The translations under genes were made by a program, and so were the position numbers. A stretch of 64,000 bases of DNA. It comes from Tubiluchus corallicola. Its lineage: Eukaryota > Priapulida > Priapulimorpha > Priapulimorphida > Tubiluchidae. Each line of letters begins with the position of its first letter. Position 1 is the stretch's first letter. The notes beneath the pieces are model-generated. The model saw only the letters and a list, made by a program, of their open reading frames with translations, was not told the origin of the DNA and did no database searches. The stretch lies in NCBI GenBank assembly GCA_030141605.1, contig JAQGDQ010000527.1:1-64000 (forward strand), read 5' to 3'. Shown piece after piece: positions 1 through 10,885 of this stretch.

Positions 1-592
1 GAAAAGTCAGGGAAGTTTATTTTAAAATTAAGTGAGAACCCTGCAGTTTTGTTGTTTGAAACCATGTGCATTTTGACTAATAATTTTTGTAATTGTAATT
101 TCGGCATTATCTATTACCCATTGGAATAATTTTACAGTATACAGGTAGTTGTTAGCTTAGACGTAAGACGACTAGGACGCAAATCGGGACTTGTAAATTA
201 AAGTTGTGTGCCCCTATATGTAAGATGTTGTGTGTGTACACACATTAAGAATGGCAGCACCTACAGATTAAATTATCGAATAAGATAGCGATTTGAAATA
301 AATTTGCTTAAAAAATAGAAGGAAATATGATTAAAATTACTTTTGTATAATTAATTAATTAAGTTTAGGTTGGTTCTAAAGTCAAACAGTCGCAAGTCAC
401 ATAGGTCGTAAGTCTGCGACCACCTGTAATGATCGTGGTGTTAAACATTTTATTTCAAAGGTTGTTGGTTCAAATAAAGTTTGTACCTGGCTTTTTTACA
501 TTTCCTTTTTTCCGTAAAAATTTATCCTTAAAAATACCTAATAAATGCAGGATTAGTTTATTATTAAGTTATAACTGATTAATAACTTTCAG
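1..592. other. A/T-rich non-coding, probable ARMC9 intron
   Basis: No coding exon or RNA gene is recognised. The stretch ends in a good acceptor at 591-592 with a CT-rich run before it, so it is most simply the intron preceding the ARMC9 exon. Confidence 0.5.
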
Positions 593-748
593 CAAAAGAA
601 AAACCAGGATGCTGCTATGAGGGAGTTTAAAACGTTTTTAGAGACGAAGGGGGCGCCACTTGCACAAACTAGTGAATTCTTACCCTATTATGCTTTGCCG
701 TTCGTTTCTGATCCTGAAAGGCATCCGAACTTCAAAGAATTATTTACT
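593..748 (+). CDS. ARMC9: ARMC9 exon (internal)
   Basis: This is an internal exon of ARMC9, a LisH- and armadillo-repeat protein of the ciliary basal body, linked in vertebrates to ciliopathy. The exon is 156 nt (52 codons), open in phase 0, flanked by AG at 591-592 and a strong donor (gtaagt) at 749. The translation contains [20 protein letters not shown] followed by YYALPFV and HPNFKELF. These align nearly residue for residue with my recollection of the vertebrate protein just after its N-terminal LisH region (FKTYLETKGA, EFLPFYALPFV, HPSFKELF). The following exon continues the homology in the same phase. Upstream exons, including the LisH domain, are outside the window. Identification rests on remembered family sequence, not on a search. 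Confidence 0.9.
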
Positions 749-1440
749 GTAAGTATTTTTCTGTGATAAGAGTTATTTAAAATTGGCAATAATTTAGAAA
801 TCTTTGATTTCTTATTCAAGCTGTTTTAGTTTATTTCCCTCCCACCGCTTTCTTATACACTATTCTCTTAAATTTTTCTATATTACACTTTTTTGATACT
901 TATTTTATCTCTCCATACTCTCAGTTTTTTAACTTTACTCACTAACCTTGGCCAAATTACCCTGTTAATAAGACCCCATTTGAAACTAGTACATATGATA
1001 ATACTAATTACTGAATAATTGTATTGTTTTGTTTAGATTTACGTATCCAACTTTATTATCATTATTTTTTTTTGTTTTCAGTTCTTTTTGGATAATTTGT
1101 TTTTATTTGCATTTTTTTTCTCATTTGTTTCTGTTTTTCTTATCTACAGCATCACCGTTAATTTTTAATATTACTAATCTATTTATAAGAAAGGGTAGGA
1201 GACTAGATGACCCTATGGTCCTTCCCTGCCCTGCTCCACGATTATAATTACGTAATATTCACAAAACTTTTTATGTCAAACTAATTGGAGAAAATAAATG
1301 TTCTATGTCTATGTCTATGTCTATATATGTGCCACACAAAGGGAGTACCTACTTATTTCGGATGGTGAGATGGGACGGGTTTTTGTCATTTCTTTGATTA
1401 CTTTACAACAATTGTAACATAAATTAAACATATTTTGTAG
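749..1440 (+). other. ARMC9: ARMC9 intron
   Basis: This 692-nt intron lies between the two ARMC9 exons, with GT at 749-750 and AG at 1439-1440. It is A/T-rich with poly-T stretches and a short (tctatg)n run near 1305-1325. No other feature is seen. Confidence 0.8.
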
Positions 1441-1536
1441 GATTCCTGGATATTAAACCAGCACCAGCGTCTTGATGCCTTTCTCACAGAAGTTCTAGTC
1501 AATGCTTCACCACCTCCGCAACTGGTACAGATTTAT
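1441..1536 (+). CDS. ARMC9: ARMC9 exon (next internal)
   Basis: This 96-nt exon (32 codons, phase 0 to 0) reads on directly from the exon at 593-748. It begins with Asp-Ser-Trp, as in vertebrate ARMC9 (LF-x-DSW), and runs through RLDAFLTEVL and PPPQLVQIY. It is less conserved than the previous exon but matches in length, the DSW start and the IY end. The acceptor is AG at 1439-1440. The donor is GT at 1537 (gtatcc), weaker than consensus. Without splicing the frame runs about 23 more codons to a stop near 1600, with no family resemblance. I found no later ARMC9 exon in the window, so the remainder is either very divergent, beyond the right edge, or lost. Confidence 0.82.
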
Positions 1537-1880
1537 GTATCCTTTATGGCTCGTTATAGAAGCTGGCGTGGTATACCTGTACGCCCACTGCATGCAAATA
1601 GCTGATTTCTAGCACCTGTGGTGGAAAAACCAATAATCAATGCTTAGCTGCACATGCTGCCAAATGCGAATTGCTGCCATAAAGACGTTATTACCTTCAT
1701 GAAACTTTGTGTTAAATATCAAACTTTATTATGCAGTATTTTCATGCAGGAGCTGTGATGCTTTCCAATTACGTAAAGCTAATGTTATGGCTGTTTGTAG
1801 TTGTGTTGAGTTATTTATTGATTTCTTTTGTTGGCTGTTGAAATATTCTATTTTGAGAACAAACGTTCTTGATTTGGCTA
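1537..1880. other. Non-coding, follows ARMC9 exon
   Basis: No exon, RNA or clear repeat is recognised. It is probably intronic and leads directly into the 12-bp satellite. Confidence 0.4.
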
Positions 1881-2391
1881 CTGCCTGTAGTTTGCAATGT
1901 AGTGTGTACTGTAGCTTGCACTGTAACTTGTACTGTGGCTTGCACTGTAGCGTTTACTGTGGCTTGCACTGTAACTTGTACTGTGGCTTGCACTGTAGCT
2001 TGCACTGTGGCTTGCACAGTAGCTTGCACTGTAGCTTGCACTGTAGCTTGTACTGTAGCTTGCACTGTAGCTTGTACTGTAGCTTGCACTGTAGCTTGCA
2101 CTGTAGCTTGCACTGTAGCTTGTACTGTAACTTGCACTGCAACATGTACTGTAGCTTGTACTGTAGCTTGCACTGTAGCTTGTACTGTAGCTTGCACTGT
2201 AGCATGTACTGTAGCTTGTACTGTAGCTTGCACTGTAGCGTGTACTGTAGCTTGCACTGTAGCTTGCACTGTAGCTTGTACTGTAGCTTGCACTGTAGCT
2301 TGTACTGTAGCTTGCACTGTATCGTGTACTGTAGCTTGCACTGTAGCTTGCACTGTAGGTTATACTGTAGCTTGTACTGTAGCTTGTACTC
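1881..2391. repeat. 12-bp satellite (about 42 copies)
   Basis: Tandem array of a 12-nt unit, ctgtagcttgca with a common variant ctgtagcttgta. Because 12 is divisible by three, all frames stay open over hundreds of bases and give artefactual Cys-Thr-Val-Ala or Gln-Ala-Thr-Val repeats. These are not protein genes. It abuts a different 54-bp satellite at 2391. Confidence 0.95.
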
Positions 2392-2912
2392 GTGCGTGGT
2401 CTAATGCTTGCCTATGTGGTTGTACATCCTGCGTGGTCTAATGCTTGCCTATGTGGTTGTACATCCTATAGTTACTATTTACGAATGTGTCTAATGCTTG
2501 CCTATGTGGTTGTACATCCTATAGTTACTATTTACGCGCGTGGTCTAATGCTTGCCTATTTATTTGGTACGTACATCTATAGTTACTATTTACGTGTGTG
2601 GTCTAATACTTGCCTATGTGGTTGTACATCCTATAGTTACTATTCATTACGTGGTCTAATGCTTGCCTATGTGGTTGTACATCCTATAGTTACTATTTAC
2701 GTGATGGTCTAATGCTTGCCTATGTGGTTGTACATCCTATAGTTACTTACGTGCGTGGTCTAATCTTGCCTATGTGGTTGTACATCCTATAGTTACTATT
2801 TACGTGCGTGGTCTAATGCTTGCCTATGTGGTTGTACATCCTATAGTTACTATTTACGTGCGTGGTCTAATGCTTGCCTATATGGTTGTACATCCTCTAG
2901 TTACTATTTACG
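2391..2912. repeat. 54-bp satellite (about 10 copies)
   Basis: Tandem repeats of about 54 nt, each containing gtggtctaatgcttgcctat, then gtggttgtacatcctatag and ttactatttacg. Several units carry small indels. The open frames through it are by-products of the 18-codon period. Confidence 0.95.
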
Positions 2913-3186
2913 TTACAAAGGGAGCCCCAACAGACCAATCCAAAATTATGATCAAGGTTTCTATGCCCCTGAAATTCGAATACAAACCTTCTGGAAATGT
3001 TTTGATTTTAATTTGGACTAATATTCTGCATTTATGCATTATCATAACAACACGTGCTTGTAATTTCAGTCAGTTTAGCACGCAATAAGTTCTGGCACTG
3101 GGCCTACAAACGTGCTTCAAAGATTCGTTTATAAATAAGTAGGAGATTCTTCGTAAAACCGTGATGCAAAATGTGACGCTGCCACA
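2913..3186. other. Non-coding spacer
   Basis: No recognisable feature between the 54-bp satellite and the CT microsatellite. Confidence 0.4.
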
Positions 3187-3518
<332 letters not shown>

Positions 3519-4346
3519 CTCACGAATAAGAAGACAAAATGTCAAAGGTCAAAATTCAAGGTTCAGAGTTCAAAAACCAATTTCATTGTAAAATCCCAGA
3601 TAAACGTAAGTCTAACAGAGGAATCTAAGTCTAATTAACGACTTTATCTAATTATCGTTGCTTTTGTGTTTTGGTTTTGCCGCAACAGCTGTTTAGTAAC
3701 GATGTGTGCGTATCTAGTAAAAGAAGTTAGGCAACACTGGGCTTTTTAGTAACTGGATGGACGACCAAAAGAAAATCTCGAGTTTTTAGTTCAGTGCGAG
3801 AAGATTTACATAAATTCGAGCAGTACTAAGACAAGGTGGCTCATGTTACAGGATTAAACTTGGGAGGCTTAATTAGCGGGTTCGCTTCCCGCTGCGACCA
3901 TCTTCTGAAAAAATAGAGGGAAAAAAGCAGCAAAAATTCAGGCATTTTTTAAACTTCAAATTTCAGTAAATTGCCCAGGCTCAGACGGGCGTCTCTTTAT
4001 GCCATTTCACTTTCCATCCAACTTTAGCTGACCTCCTTAGTAGGAATTTCGCCCCTAGCTTTGAAAACTAGACTTTTATAAATTAGCTTGAAATGATGGC
4101 GATCAGCGCCAATCTAAAAAGCAGCGGGGAGCCACCTAGCGAACGACAAGTGCAATTTCTAGCGGGCAAGAAACGCAAAAACAAATGATGGCTGTACAGA
4201 GGTCTTAGTTACACCAGAGAGCAAATTCGGAGAAGGATTTCATAGATTATAACGAACTCTCTCTCTCTCTTCTGTTAGTCCAGTTTTCCGTCACAAACTC
4301 CATACTCCTTAATGCTTGATTTGTCAACTCAGCTTTGTTAAAGCAA
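3519..4346. other. Non-coding; possible SINE remnant
   Basis: No exon recognised. Around 3885-3900 there is a B-box-like element (gcgggttcgcttcccgc) that may be a decayed tRNA-derived SINE, but no convincing A box precedes it at the right spacing. Confidence 0.3.
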
Positions 4347-5359
4347 AACCGGACCCAATCTTAAACTGTACGTCAAAATAATCTACTCTTTAAATTATTG
4401 AATGGAAACATACTATTTTTTTTTTAAAATGACGCACGTGAATTATTACCACACACTAACTCTTCATTATTAGATGCATTTCACCATTTGCTAGTTAGAC
4501 GGACACTAGCGCCTGCATTTCGGAAAGCGTTGCACAAAAACAGGTGCTATACCTGTCAGTTCGGATGTGTTAGTTTCTGACGAACTACACACGTTCGACA
4601 GCTCATGTGTGAGCGCAGCAGTAAGTTTGAAATTTGAATTTTTATCTTAAAGCTTGCCTAGTTCTAGTACAACACGCTGAATATCTTACAGCAGCATTGT
4701 ACTTTAATTTCGCTTTAGCAAACACGTGCAACACGCTCGCGGAATATTTTTGCTGCTGAAAATTATGTTAGTTTGTGATGTCTCCAATATGTGGGATAAA
4801 AAGTACACATTTTAACACAATTAATACTGCAAAAGCTTTTCTGATAGTCAAATAATAGATCAAAAAATTCATTAACGGCAGGCGAGCTCAACTATTGATG
4901 ACATCACAAACTAACATAATTTTCAACAGCAAAAATATTCCACGAGCGTGTTGCGCGTGTTTATGAAAGAGAAAATTGAAGTACAGTGCTACTGTAAGAA
5001 ATTCAGTGTGTTGCACTAAAACTAGAGAAGTCATAAGATAAAAATTCAAATTTAAAATTTATCGCTGTGCTCACGTATGAGCTGTCGAGCATGTGGAGTT
5101 CGTCACAAACTAGCAGATCTGAAGTGAGAGGCACAGCACCTATTTTTGTGCTATGTGTTCCCGAAATGCAGGCGCTGGCGCCCGTCTAACTAGCGAATGG
5201 CGAAATCCATGTAACAGCGAAGAACTAGAGGCGCGAACGTGAAACTGTTTTTGTCTGGTAGTAATTCTTTCACGTAAGTCATTTTTGGAAAAAAAATAGT
5301 ACGTTTCCTTTCAATATTTTAAAGAGTAGATTGTTTTGACCTATAGTTTAAGATTGGGA
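4347..5359. mobile_element. ~1 kb palindromic element (long inverted repeat)
   Basis: The left arm (about 4347-4782) is the reverse complement of the right arm (about 4897-5359) over some 430-460 nt with scattered mismatches, around a ~115-nt loop. Paired landmarks are ccggacccaatcttaaact at 4349 with its complement near 5340-5358, aacaccattcgctagttag-type sequence on both sides, and gtgatgtc/gacatcac at the loop edges. No coding capacity is seen. Related single-arm or rearranged copies occur at 9935-10885, 38166-38525, 42545-42745 and 53706-54110. It resembles a foldback or MITE-class non-autonomous element. If transcribed it would give a long double-stranded hairpin. Confidence 0.85.
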
Positions 5360-5967
5360 TTTAATTAAGAAGTAAAAATTCATATTAGTACTTATTATAA
5401 GTACTTATTACAGACTTAATAAGTATTTAAAGTAAGCAGTAATTATGGTAGGATATTATCACATTTGTTTAGTAATCAACAAGGTCGGTTGTTGGCAGTG
5501 CTCGAAGCTACGGTGACTTGATGACGTTTGATGTCGAGCGAAACGATTAATATTCACAAACTGTCAAAATGCGCGTTCACTGCAAACATTACTTTACTCG
5601 TGAACTGCCAAATTGCGCAATTGAGCATATAAATCGTTAAATTCTTAATCTCTGCTCGCTGCTGTATTACTCCGCGATAAGCTTTAGTTATTGTTTAATC
5701 TCGACAATCCTGAAAATAATTTCTTCATCTTACAGATTTTTCCTGTTTCCCACTTTTTCCCTTCTTTCCCTGCACTTGCCCTTAAGTGCAAACTGAATTC
5801 AAGTCCCTTTTGAACAAATACTTTTCTGCCTTTTCAAACTTGTGCTGCTTCTCTACCTAGCATGTTAGTTTTTTATAGAATTTTCATTATTTTGTAAAAA
5901 TTAAAACTTCTTTTTTTCAATGATTATGCTAATATAGACTTCTACACAATCCTGTTTTTATATAAAT
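5360..5967. other. A/T-rich non-coding
   Basis: No exon, RNA gene or defined repeat recognised. It is intron-like or intergenic. Confidence 0.4.
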
Positions 5968-6101
5968 ACATCAACAACATCAACAATATCAACAACATCA
6001 ACAACATCAACAACCACAACAATATCAACAACATCAACCACATCAACATTATCAACAACATCAACAACCACAACAATATCAACAACATCAACAATATCAA
6101 C
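5968..6101. repeat. (ATCAACAAC)n microsatellite
   Basis: Imperfect tandem run of atcaac/aacaac units, with ccacaacaat variants. Confidence 0.95.
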
Positions 6102-6137
6102 ACGCCCTTCATCAAAAATAAGCTTCCACTCCTCTAG

Positions 6138-6595
6138 GAGCCAACATTAAATCCAAGAACACACAATATTAAACAAACACGCACTAATAACAAATACGGC
6201 AACAATTCTATCACTAAACAAGGAGTTCAACTTTGGAATACCCTGCCATCAAATTTAAAACAAATCAAGTCTTTCGACGAATTCAAATCAAAATTAAAAA
6301 TACATACATTAAATCGTTTTGAAAACCCAACATACGTAAACGATAATATATATTCATCCGCAAATTTTATTTAACCACGTCCATTTTAAATTGTATGTAT
6401 ATAATCTATTGTAATTTCCGTGTAATATTATAATGTATATTTTGTTTTAAATTTTTGGCACAGTAGTTTTTAGTTTGCACTGGACGCATTTGCCTTTAAC
6501 AGTTGTGTGAATTTTATTCTCATGCTGCGATGTTCTTTTATGCTTTTATAGTTATGAATATCGATTTTTTATGGCAAATAAAGATTATTATATAC
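6138..6595 (+). pseudogene. LINE 3' end remnant (plus strand)
   Basis: A frame from about 6145 to a stop near 6372 reads through GVQLWNTLPSNLKQIKSFDE and KSKLKIHTL. The GxxLWNxLP pattern is typical of the extreme C-terminus of CR1/L2-like non-LTR retrotransposon proteins. It is followed by 3'-UTR-like sequence ending in ggcaaataaagattatta and then a TA-rich tail at 6596-6622. A minus-strand copy of the same 3' UTR is at 42005-42170. The element is strongly 5'-truncated and not functional. Clade assignment is not possible here. Confidence 0.7.
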
Positions 6596-6622
6596 AAATA
6601 AACATATATATATATATATATG

Positions 6623-7389
6623 TGCAGGCAAAACGCGAACAAACCTTGTAATGAAACATAATAACGGAGATTCCACTGTACTACAATAGTATTGCAGATC
6701 GTTCCACTTCTGACAAAATGTTCGAGAAAACTCGATGTTCCTAAAGAATGACAAAGGGTTCTGATTTCAGTCGAACTTGTAGTTTGGAATGCTGCCCTGT
6801 TTGGGATTATCTGATCTTCGTCTTAATCACATTATAATGAAACTAATGATTATCGCCCGAGTTGAGTTACCATAATAGTGATCATATTCATAGAATTAAT
6901 AGATGATGAAAATCAAAGATATTATGATATGAAAGAAAATAATATAGCAGAACCACAGAAGGTGCGACTACCATTGGCATGTATGCAAAAACTGATCATT
7001 AATTACAGGTGTGCCTTACCTGCCCCAGGTAATGTAAACAGTAGCGGTCATAAAAAGAACAACATTAGGAGGTACTGGTGTAAAAAGACACACATATATC
7101 AGTACCAGACACTAGCATAAATCTTCTAGTTGTATACCTGTGTCATCATGTAAAGAAAACACATTTATCACCTGGCGTGACTTTTACCTGCCTACCTGGG
7201 AGACAGGAAAATTCCTTAAATGCATTAGTTAGTTTACCATAAACTAGTAAATAAGAGGTGAGGAAACGTTATGTAAGCTATTGACTAGAGACTTTAGGGA
7301 ACAAAACTGTCTACAAATGTTACCTACAACCCTGCAGTGAGTCTAAACCCAATACGCGCAATACAATATAGTTCAATGTAATGCAATCA
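6623..7389. other. Non-coding
   Basis: Contains a modest open stretch around 6878-7120 with no family resemblance. No feature can be supported. Confidence 0.35.
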
Positions 7390-8035
7390 TTACAGTACAG
7401 TACAGTGCAGTGCAGTGCGGTGCGGTGCGGTGCAGTACAGTGCAGTACAGTACGGTACGGTACGGTACGGTGCGGTGCGGTGCGGTGCGGTGCAGTGCAG
7501 TGCAGTGCAGTGCAGTGCAGTGCAGTGCAGTGCAGTGCAGTACAGTACAGGACAGTACAGTACAGTACAGTACAGTACAGTACAGTACAGTACAGTACAG
7601 TATGGTACAGTACAGTGCAGTACAGTAGAGTGCAGTGCAGTACAGTACAGTAGAGTGCAGTACAGTACAGTACAGTACAGTTGGAGCAGTACATGTACAG
7701 TACAGTACAGTACAGTACAGTACAGTACAGTACAGTACAGTACAGTACAGTACAGTACAGTACAGTACAGTACAGTACAGTACAGTACAGTACAGTCCAG
7801 TCCAGTCCAGTCCAGTCCAGTCCAGTCCAGTCCAGTCCAGTCCAGTCCAGTCCAGTCCAGTCCAGTCCAGTACAGTACAGTACAGTACAGTACAGTACAG
7901 TACAGTACAGTAGAGTGCAGTGCAGTGCAATACAATACAGTACAGTAGGGTGCGGTGCGGTGCGGTGCGGTGCAGTGCAGTGCAGTGCAGTACAGTACAG
8001 TACAGTACAGTACAGTACAGTACAGTATAACACAA
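7390..8035. repeat. Pentanucleotide satellite with homogenised blocks
   Basis: About 130 copies of a 5-nt unit arranged in blocks of variants: cagtg, cggtg, cggta, cagta, a nearly pure cagtc block at roughly 7795-7868, then cagta and cggtg again. Because five is not a multiple of three, all frames cycle through the same Tyr/Cys/Thr/Val pattern. None is a gene. Confidence 0.97.
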
Positions 8036-8639
8036 TACAACAAAACGTTAAACACAAGCAATCCAGTACACACAACAACGTATATACAAATTAGTTATAT
8101 TCGAAACCGAAGTGCAGTAACAGTATGAAATCACGTTTTATGAACCCGGACTTTTGAACCACACTGTACGATGCCAATCAAAGTCAATTGCGCTCTCAGA
8201 ATACCGTATTACAATATGGTATTATATAGACAAACGATAATAGCCTGTCTGATAGCGGTTACATCAACAGCAGAAATTAATTCTCACTAGGAATTTAAAC
8301 ACTAATCATTCTAAAGTGATATTATTGCGTAACCATGGGCACCAGTGAATGCACAGCCATGTTGGAGCAAATGATGAAGTTGGTACTTGGTCTGCATAAT
8401 ACTGCAATAACCTTTTAGTTGTAATAACATCATGAGTGGCCGGACAGACTCTTAATGCTATCAGTCATATGTAGCGGAATCAGTGACATATACAAGTGCA
8501 CGTGGTCAAGTGGTCAGAAGTAGGTATCAGTGGGTTACAACGACGCCATTCAAATAAAAAATCAGAGCTTCAACTCAAATTCAAGTTTTTTTATTGACGG
8601 AGATCGCAAAAATCAGCTCATGACGTAGAGATCGCGGAT
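8036..8639. other. Non-coding
   Basis: No exon, RNA gene or clear repeat recognised. Confidence 0.35.
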
Positions 8640-8900
8640 TCGTCACCTGGCTTTTTTTGGTAGACATAATTAACTTTCATCTCAGGAGGCGAGGGTTCGA
8701 ATCCCAGACGCCTTGTAGTTTCCACAACAAAACGGTGACACTGCAGACGTGCAACTAAGCAGACAATCCAGCTGGATGAGACTCTATTCATTCGCTTTGG
8801 TGAATCTGTTTAGCGGCCTATTAATCTGCTTCTGACACGTGTATAGGACTTGATTCTATACCACCGCCGCCAGCTTGTATACAACTTATCCATCTAAATG
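8640..8900 (+). mobile_element. Possible tRNA-derived SINE
   Basis: A good pol III B-box-like motif (gagggttcgaatcccag) lies at about 8691-8707, with a weak A-box-like tggtagacataatt ~35 nt upstream. The downstream body matches no other copy in this window, so its limits are guesses. Confidence 0.35.
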
Positions 8901-9345
8901 TAAACTGCTGACTCGATTAGTGAGACGTCTTACCCTGGTTTTGACCTCAATAGAAGCCGAGGCGAATTAATCAGAACATCATCCACTGCCAGACGTTTTA
9001 GATGATCAACTACCATTTGAAAAATATCGCCTATAGGGGTGGATACCGTCGCCAGTTCGTGTGTGGCAGAGAAACTGCACTTCTCTTCTTTCCTCGCTGG
9101 ACCCAAGAAGTTTTTCATTCAAAGATCACTTGAAATTATTGTGAATTGTGCTCTCCAAGTACTGAGATCCAGATTTCCCAAGGTCTAAGAAAATATAAGC
9201 TCCACTACTGCTAAGATCGTACCAGCATAAACACTCGAAATCTAGCCAGTTCATATCCCGAAGGTAAATTACCTCTTTCCTCAATTCATGTCACTTACTG
9301 CCTCAGCTGCATCCACGCTTCAGTCACATTTTTTTCTAGTTACAT
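8901..9345. other. Non-coding
   Basis: A 62-codon minus-strand open stretch at 8930-9118 has no family resemblance I can name. No feature supported. Confidence 0.3.
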
Positions 9346-9753
9346 CAGGGGTGTGCAAACTGCGGCCCGCCGTGAGATCTTGTGCGGCCCGCGAAGAGGT
9401 TTGTCAACGTAATGAAAGTGCGGCCCACGTGATCCAGCTGAAGTCTGCACCAATATCGCAAAGATAGTGCGGGTAGTTTTGTCCTCTAAATCGGATGGCA
9501 TTAACCCTTACAAGACCGTTGTCACTTAATGTCACTGTCGGACATGACGAAATATATGGTTTTTAATATAAATTTTAATAATTTCTAAAATAGTTTTTTG
9601 AGTGTAGTAGTAATGATGTGCGCAAATCGGTTGCAAAAAAAATCGTTATTAGGTCCTACTGTACTTGGCTCCTTGACCAAACTGCATGTGGCCCACAGGA
9701 ATTGCGGGAATGTTTAATGGGGCCCGGCTAGTCAGATAATTTGCACGCCCCTG
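9346..9753 (+). mobile_element. hAT-like non-autonomous transposon, copy 1
   Basis: Begins caggggtgtgcaaactgcgg and ends ttgcacgcccctg, the inverse of its start, as in hAT elements. Flanked by 8-bp near-identical duplications agttacat (9338-9345) and agtcacat (9754-9761). No transposase frame. The same family occurs at 48250-48712 and, interrupted, at 61327. Confidence 0.88.
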
Positions 9754-9934
9754 AGTCACATGATCACCACTTCAACCTAGTGGGATAATCAGTTTAGGAC
9801 TCTAGATTGAGGAAGAGGACTTTAGGGCTCAAATATTTAGCCTTCCAAGAAATTGAATGTTTGAATTACAGGTGGTTAGACTTCAGACGTTTGAAACCCT
9901 CTTGGTCTTCTATGTTTAAAGAAAAAACGGGGTA
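9754..9934. other. Non-coding spacer
   Basis: No feature recognised. Confidence 0.35.
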
Positions 9935-10885
9935 AAAGACAAAAAGTATACATTTTAACATGTACAACAAACGCAAAAGCGTTTCTGATAATTAACAACA
10001 GGTTAAAAATTCAATTAGTGGCGGACGAGTGTCATAAGTGACATCATAGGTGGCAGTCAGTGTCATAAGTGACATCATAAGTGACAGCCAGTGTCATAAG
10101 TGACATGATAAGTGACAGCCAGTGTCATAAGTGACATCATACGTGACAGCCAGTGTCATAAGTGACATCATACGTGACAGCCAGTGTCATAAGTGACATC
10201 ATAAGTGACAGCCAGTGTCATAAGTGACATCATAAGTGACAGCCAGTGTCATGAGTGACATCATACGTGACAGCCAGTGTTATAAGTGACATCATACGTG
10301 ACAGCCAGTGTCATAAGTGACATCATAAGTGACAGCCAGTGTCATAAGTGACATCATACGTGACAGCCAGTGTCATAAATGACATCATAAGTGACAGCCA
10401 GTGTCATGAGTGACATCATAAGTGACAGCCAGTGTCATAAGTGACATCATAAATGAACATAATTTTCAATAGCACACATTCCATAAACGTGTTGCACCTG
10501 TTTGTAAAAACGAAAATTGAAGTACAGTGCTACTGTACAACATTCGGTGCGGTACGCAAAAACTTGGGAAATAAAAAATATAAAACGAAGTATAAAGTAA
10601 TGAAGTATAAAATTTAAATTCAAGTTTGTGCGCAAAACTAGTGCATTACGTCACAACTGGACACCTTTGAAATGAGAAGTACTGCACCTGTTTTTTACAC
10701 TGCGTTTGCGAGACCACTTAACTAGCGAATAGTGAAATGCATGTAAAAGTAGCCCGGGCGAACACGAACTAACGTTTCTGCAGTAATAATTCTCTCGCGT
10801 AAGTCATTCTTTAAAAACTAGCATGTTTCCTTTCAATATTTTATAGGGTACATTGTTTGAGTTTAATATTGGGTCCGGTTTTCCT
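9935..10885. mobile_element. Relative of the palindromic element, hosting a satellite
   Basis: The left part (9940-10030) matches the loop of the 4347-5359 element (aaaaagtatacattttaaca, gcaaaagcgtttctgata). The right part (10453-10885) matches its right arm (acataattttcaatagcaca, gaagtacagtgctactgta) and ends near gggtccggttttccttta. The left arm is missing and the loop is replaced by a 31-bp satellite. Confidence 0.75.
10030..10452. repeat. 31-bp satellite (about 13-14 copies)
   Basis: The unit contains gtgacagccagtgtcataag followed by tgacatcata and one variable base. Each unit holds the small inverted repeat tgtcataagtgaca. Units differ by single bases, mainly cataag/catacg. It sits where the related palindromic element has its loop, so it probably arose by amplification of loop sequence. 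Confidence 0.95.

Noticed and set aside
1709-2404. Long open frames over the 12-bp array (Cys-Ser-Leu-His or Gln-Ala-Thr-Val repeats).
   Set aside because: Period of 12 nt keeps every frame open; no start context, splice logic or domain.
7320-8094. Overlapping frames of 170-250 codons on both strands in the pentanucleotide array.
   Set aside because: Low-complexity by-products of the 5-nt repeat.
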